Of a stretch of 64,000 bases of DNA, positions 61,964-64,000 are shown in pieces. Where the stretch lies: contig NZ_LT706966.1 of assembly GCF_900155575.1 (NCBI RefSeq), forward strand, positions 1,469,577 through 1,533,576. Direction: 5' to 3'. Origin of the DNA: Actinotignum timonense. Lineage in GTDB: Bacteria > Actinomycetota > Actinomycetes > Actinomycetales > Actinomycetaceae. The notes beneath the pieces are model-generated. The model had not been told where the DNA came from. It ran no database searches and saw only the letters and a list, made by a program, of their open reading frames with translations. The translations under genes were made by a program, and so were the position numbers. Positions within the stretch are counted from its first letter, which is position 1; each line of letters opens with the position of its first letter.

Positions 61964-62578
61964 ATGGCTACCTTCATTGATATTCATCCTGAGGATCCGC
62001 AACCGCGGCTCGTCACCAAAGTGGTGGATCGGCTGCGCCGCGGTGAGGTGGTGGCCCTGCCCACCGATTCCGGTTACGCCATTGTGTGCCAGATGGGCAA
62101 TAAGGAGGGCCTGGAGCGGATTCGCAGCATCCGGCAGGTGGGTGATAAACACCATTTCACCCTGCTATGCCACGATTTCGCGCAGCTCGGGCAGCTCGTG
62201 ATCGTAGATAATCCCGATTTCCGGCTCATCAAAAGCCTCACGCCCGGGCCCTACACCTTCATTCTCAAGGGCACCAAAGAAGTGCCGCGCATGACCCTCA
62301 ACCCGAAGAAACACACGGTGGGCGTGCGCATTCCCGATCACCGCATCACCCAAGCTGTGGTCACGGAAATGGGCGAACCGCTACTTTCCTCCACGCTGAT
62401 TCTTCCCGGCGCGGAAGAACCCCTCGAAGAGGGCTGGATTGTGGAAGATGAACTGGGCTATGCCCTAGATGTGGTGGTGAACGGGCCTGTGGGGCGCGGC
62501 CCCACCACCGTACTTGACCTGGTAACTAACGAAATCGCGAGACAAGGAGCAGGCGATACCGCCGGACTTGACCTGTGA
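61964..62578 (+). CDS. YciO/YrdC/Sua5-family nucleotide-binding protein
   Basis: 204 residues, YrdC-like fold. The motifs VVALPTDSGYAIVCQMGNK, RIRSIRQVGDKHHFTLLC, LTPGPYTFILKGT and VGVRIPDHRITQ match the YciO branch rather than TsaC (KRPxxKPL is replaced by RQVGDKHHF). The YrdC fold makes threonylcarbamoyl-AMP in TsaC/Sua5; the role of YciO itself is less certain. The stop overlaps the next GTG (GTGA). Confidence 0.87.
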   Translation: MATFIDIHPEDPQPRLVTKVVDRLRRGEVVALPTDSGYAIVCQMGNKEGLERIRSIRQVGDKHHFTLLCHDFAQLGQLVIVDNPDFRLIKSLTPGPYTFILKGTKEVPRMTLNPKKHTVGVRIPDHRITQAVVTEMGEPLLSSTLILPGAEEPLEEGWIVEDELGYALDVVVNGPVGRGPTTVLDLVTNEIARQGAGDTAGLDL

Positions 62579-63237
62579 ACCCTATCCTTATTGATCTGGA
62601 CGGAACCTTCCACGATTCCGCCGCTATCGTCAAAGAAACTTTCCGGGCCACCCTGCGCGAAGAAATGGGGGAGGACCACCCCGAAGAATTCTTCGTGCAG
62701 TTCATCGGCCCGCCGCTCATCGATACTTTCACGAAGCTCGGCGCGGCCGACCCGGTGGAGATGGTGCGCCGCTACCGGGTGCGTTACGAACAGCGCATGC
62801 TCGACACCCCGATTTTCCCCGGGATGCGCGAATTGGTCGAGGAACTGGATGCGGCCGGGGTGCCGCTGGCCATTGCGACGTCGAAAAACGAAAAGAATGC
62901 CCGCGCGATTCTGGAACACCAGGGCGTGGCGCAGCACTTCCGCTATATTGCCGGGGATCCCGAAGATATCCCCGGGTACGGGAAAGCTGAGGTGGTGGGG
63001 GCCGCGCTGCGCGAATTGCGGGCGCAGGGAATTGATACCTCGCGTGCCCTCATGGTGGGGGATCGTATTCACGATGTCGACGGCGCAGGCCAGCACGGCC
63101 TTCCCACGGTGCTCGTGGAGTGGGGGACTGCCCCGCGTTCCGAATGGGAGCTGGCCTGGCGGCACGTGGGAACCGCACGCGAGCTCGGTGAGATCCTGTG
63201 GGATTTCGCCGGGGTGGAGCGGTCACAATCCCATTAA
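62575..63237 (+). CDS. HAD-superfamily phosphatase (phosphoglycolate phosphatase-like)
   Basis: 220 residues, HAD subfamily IA. Motif I is LIDLDGTFHDS (nucleophile Asp and acid/base Asp), motif II is AIATSKNEKN, and motif IV is ALMVGDRIHDVDGA. A four-helix cap lies between. Small phosphate esters are the usual substrates. GTG start overlaps the preceding stop, so it is translated with the YciO-type gene. Confidence 0.88.
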   Translation: MNPILIDLDGTFHDSAAIVKETFRATLREEMGEDHPEEFFVQFIGPPLIDTFTKLGAADPVEMVRRYRVRYEQRMLDTPIFPGMRELVEELDAAGVPLAIATSKNEKNARAILEHQGVAQHFRYIAGDPEDIPGYGKAEVVGAALRELRAQGIDTSRALMVGDRIHDVDGAGQHGLPTVLVEWGTAPRSEWELAWRHVGTARELGEILWDFAGVERSQSH

Positions 63238-63413
63238 TATCGGGCACGGGCATATTAACATAGGGTCACAGCAGCATTAAGGCTGGATACAATTTGATTA
63301 AGATCTGAGTAGCGAGGCGTGCGGCCGTATACATCCCCCCGAGGCGTCGTTAGACTCCCACATAAGATCGTCACCGTGGCGGTTGAATACCTAATTCAAC
63401 GGAGGGATCTGAT

Positions 63414-63881
63414 ATGAACGCGTATAAGGCTGGAAAGATCGCGGCGGGAGCTGCGGTTCTCAGTGGTTTTCTTGGTTATCCGCTCCTCTACATTAACGCC
63501 TTGGATATCTTGCAATGGGCCTCAGAATTTAGCCTCGCTATCTGGACCTGTACCTGTTTTGGCATGCTCTGGGTCGCGCTCGGCCAGGTTTATGTCCTGG
63601 GGGTCTACCAGTGGTTTGGGCTGCTGGAACAACCCCGGCGCTCTGCACCGGCGTGGCTGCGCCCCACCATGCAGGCCGTCCCGGTGATCGCGGCTGCCCT
63701 CGGAGTGATCCTCCTGGTCTTCCTCATTATTAAGGATGCCGGGCATCCGAGCATACTCATTCTCATGGCTGCCCTGTGGGTGCTCAGCCTGGGTGCCAGC
63801 GCGGTAGCGCGGCTCATGTCCAGGTATCTTGCCAGCCGGGAAATTTCAGTGGAGGAGAAGCTCGCGGTTCCAGTCGCCTAG
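63414..63881 (+). CDS. Hypothetical four-helix membrane protein
   Basis: 155 residues with four hydrophobic segments at about 8-30, 40-64, 87-107 and 112-134, and a short charged C-terminus (REISVEEKLAVPVA). No family recognised. GGAGGGAT lies before the ATG. It is preceded by a 176-base gap. A possible minus-strand gene end (ARLYESQWA stop at 63970) follows near the window edge but cannot be judged. Confidence 0.65.
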   Translation: MNAYKAGKIAAGAAVLSGFLGYPLLYINALDILQWASEFSLAIWTCTCFGMLWVALGQVYVLGVYQWFGLLEQPRRSAPAWLRPTMQAVPVIAAALGVILLVFLIIKDAGHPSILILMAALWVLSLGASAVARLMSRYLASREISVEEKLAVPVA

Positions 63882-64000
63882 GCTCGCAGATCTCAGGATC
63901 GCGGTTAGCATGGCGCACCACCAGCATAAGCTCACACCGCCGCCAGCACAGGCTCGAACCGCCGCTAGCTCAGGCCCACTGGCTTTCGTAGAGGCGGGCG

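Noticed and set aside
63882..64000. C-terminal end of a minus-strand gene (ARLYESQWA followed by stop at 63970)
   Set aside because: Only 31 bases of it are in the window, too little to support a gene.

Overview
The window comes from a high-GC Gram-positive bacterium, most likely an actinomycete of the Actinomycetaceae type. The signs are families largely confined to Actinobacteria (AdnA/AdnB helicase-nuclease, DUF3107, DUF3145, a Tad pilus locus with a GDVPGW pilin-like gene), an actinobacterial Mrp without the CxxC pair, a prfB without the programmed frameshift, and at least nine genes with a TANNNT hexamer 6-7 bases before the start codon and no Shine-Dalgarno sequence, as expected of leaderless mRNAs.

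Positions 1-35.4 kb are mostly core genome. In order they hold: Mrp ATPase, a DUF1003 membrane protein, a PRC/MgtE_N/CBS protein and an Xaa-Pro aminopeptidase (minus strand); a PHP phosphoesterase and MarC; a DEAD-box RNA helicase and DUF3107; the adnA-adnB pair; a phosphotransferase-fold protein; a Tad pilus operon (tadA, tadB, tadC, a pilin-like gene and three TadE/TadG-like genes); prfB; ftsE-ftsX with a coiled-coil M23 peptidase; smpB; an orphan type I-E CRISPR array of seven repeats with no cas genes; two PRC-barrel stress proteins; and dus, dgt and dnaG.

Positions 35.4-56.1 kb are an accessory sugar-acid and sugar region, with several genes richer in AT-ending codons. It contains (i) an IclR regulator, L-fuconate dehydratase, GntP permease and DapA-type aldolase, with an IS between permease and aldolase; (ii) an operon mmsA-iolC-aldolase-gntP with a divergent GntR regulator, which resembles only the lower half of inositol catabolism fed by its own permease; (iii) a ribose-type ABC transporter operon with a LacI regulator and an unrecognised 444-residue protein. 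A CAT-anticodon tRNA lies at 42.19 kb. Facing IS21-like terminal repeat arrays lie at 28.85 and 42.6 kb.

Three almost identical 1484-bp IS3-family elements (39524-41007, 54598-56081, 58153-59636) punctuate the right half. Two have 3-bp target duplications. The second cuts the LacI regulator off from a palindromic operator, and the third sits inside a long palindrome. Positions 56.1-64 kb return to core-like genes: a methyltransferase, a cupin, tRNA-Asn, peptide deformylase, DUF3145, a YciO-type protein, a HAD phosphatase and several small unknowns.
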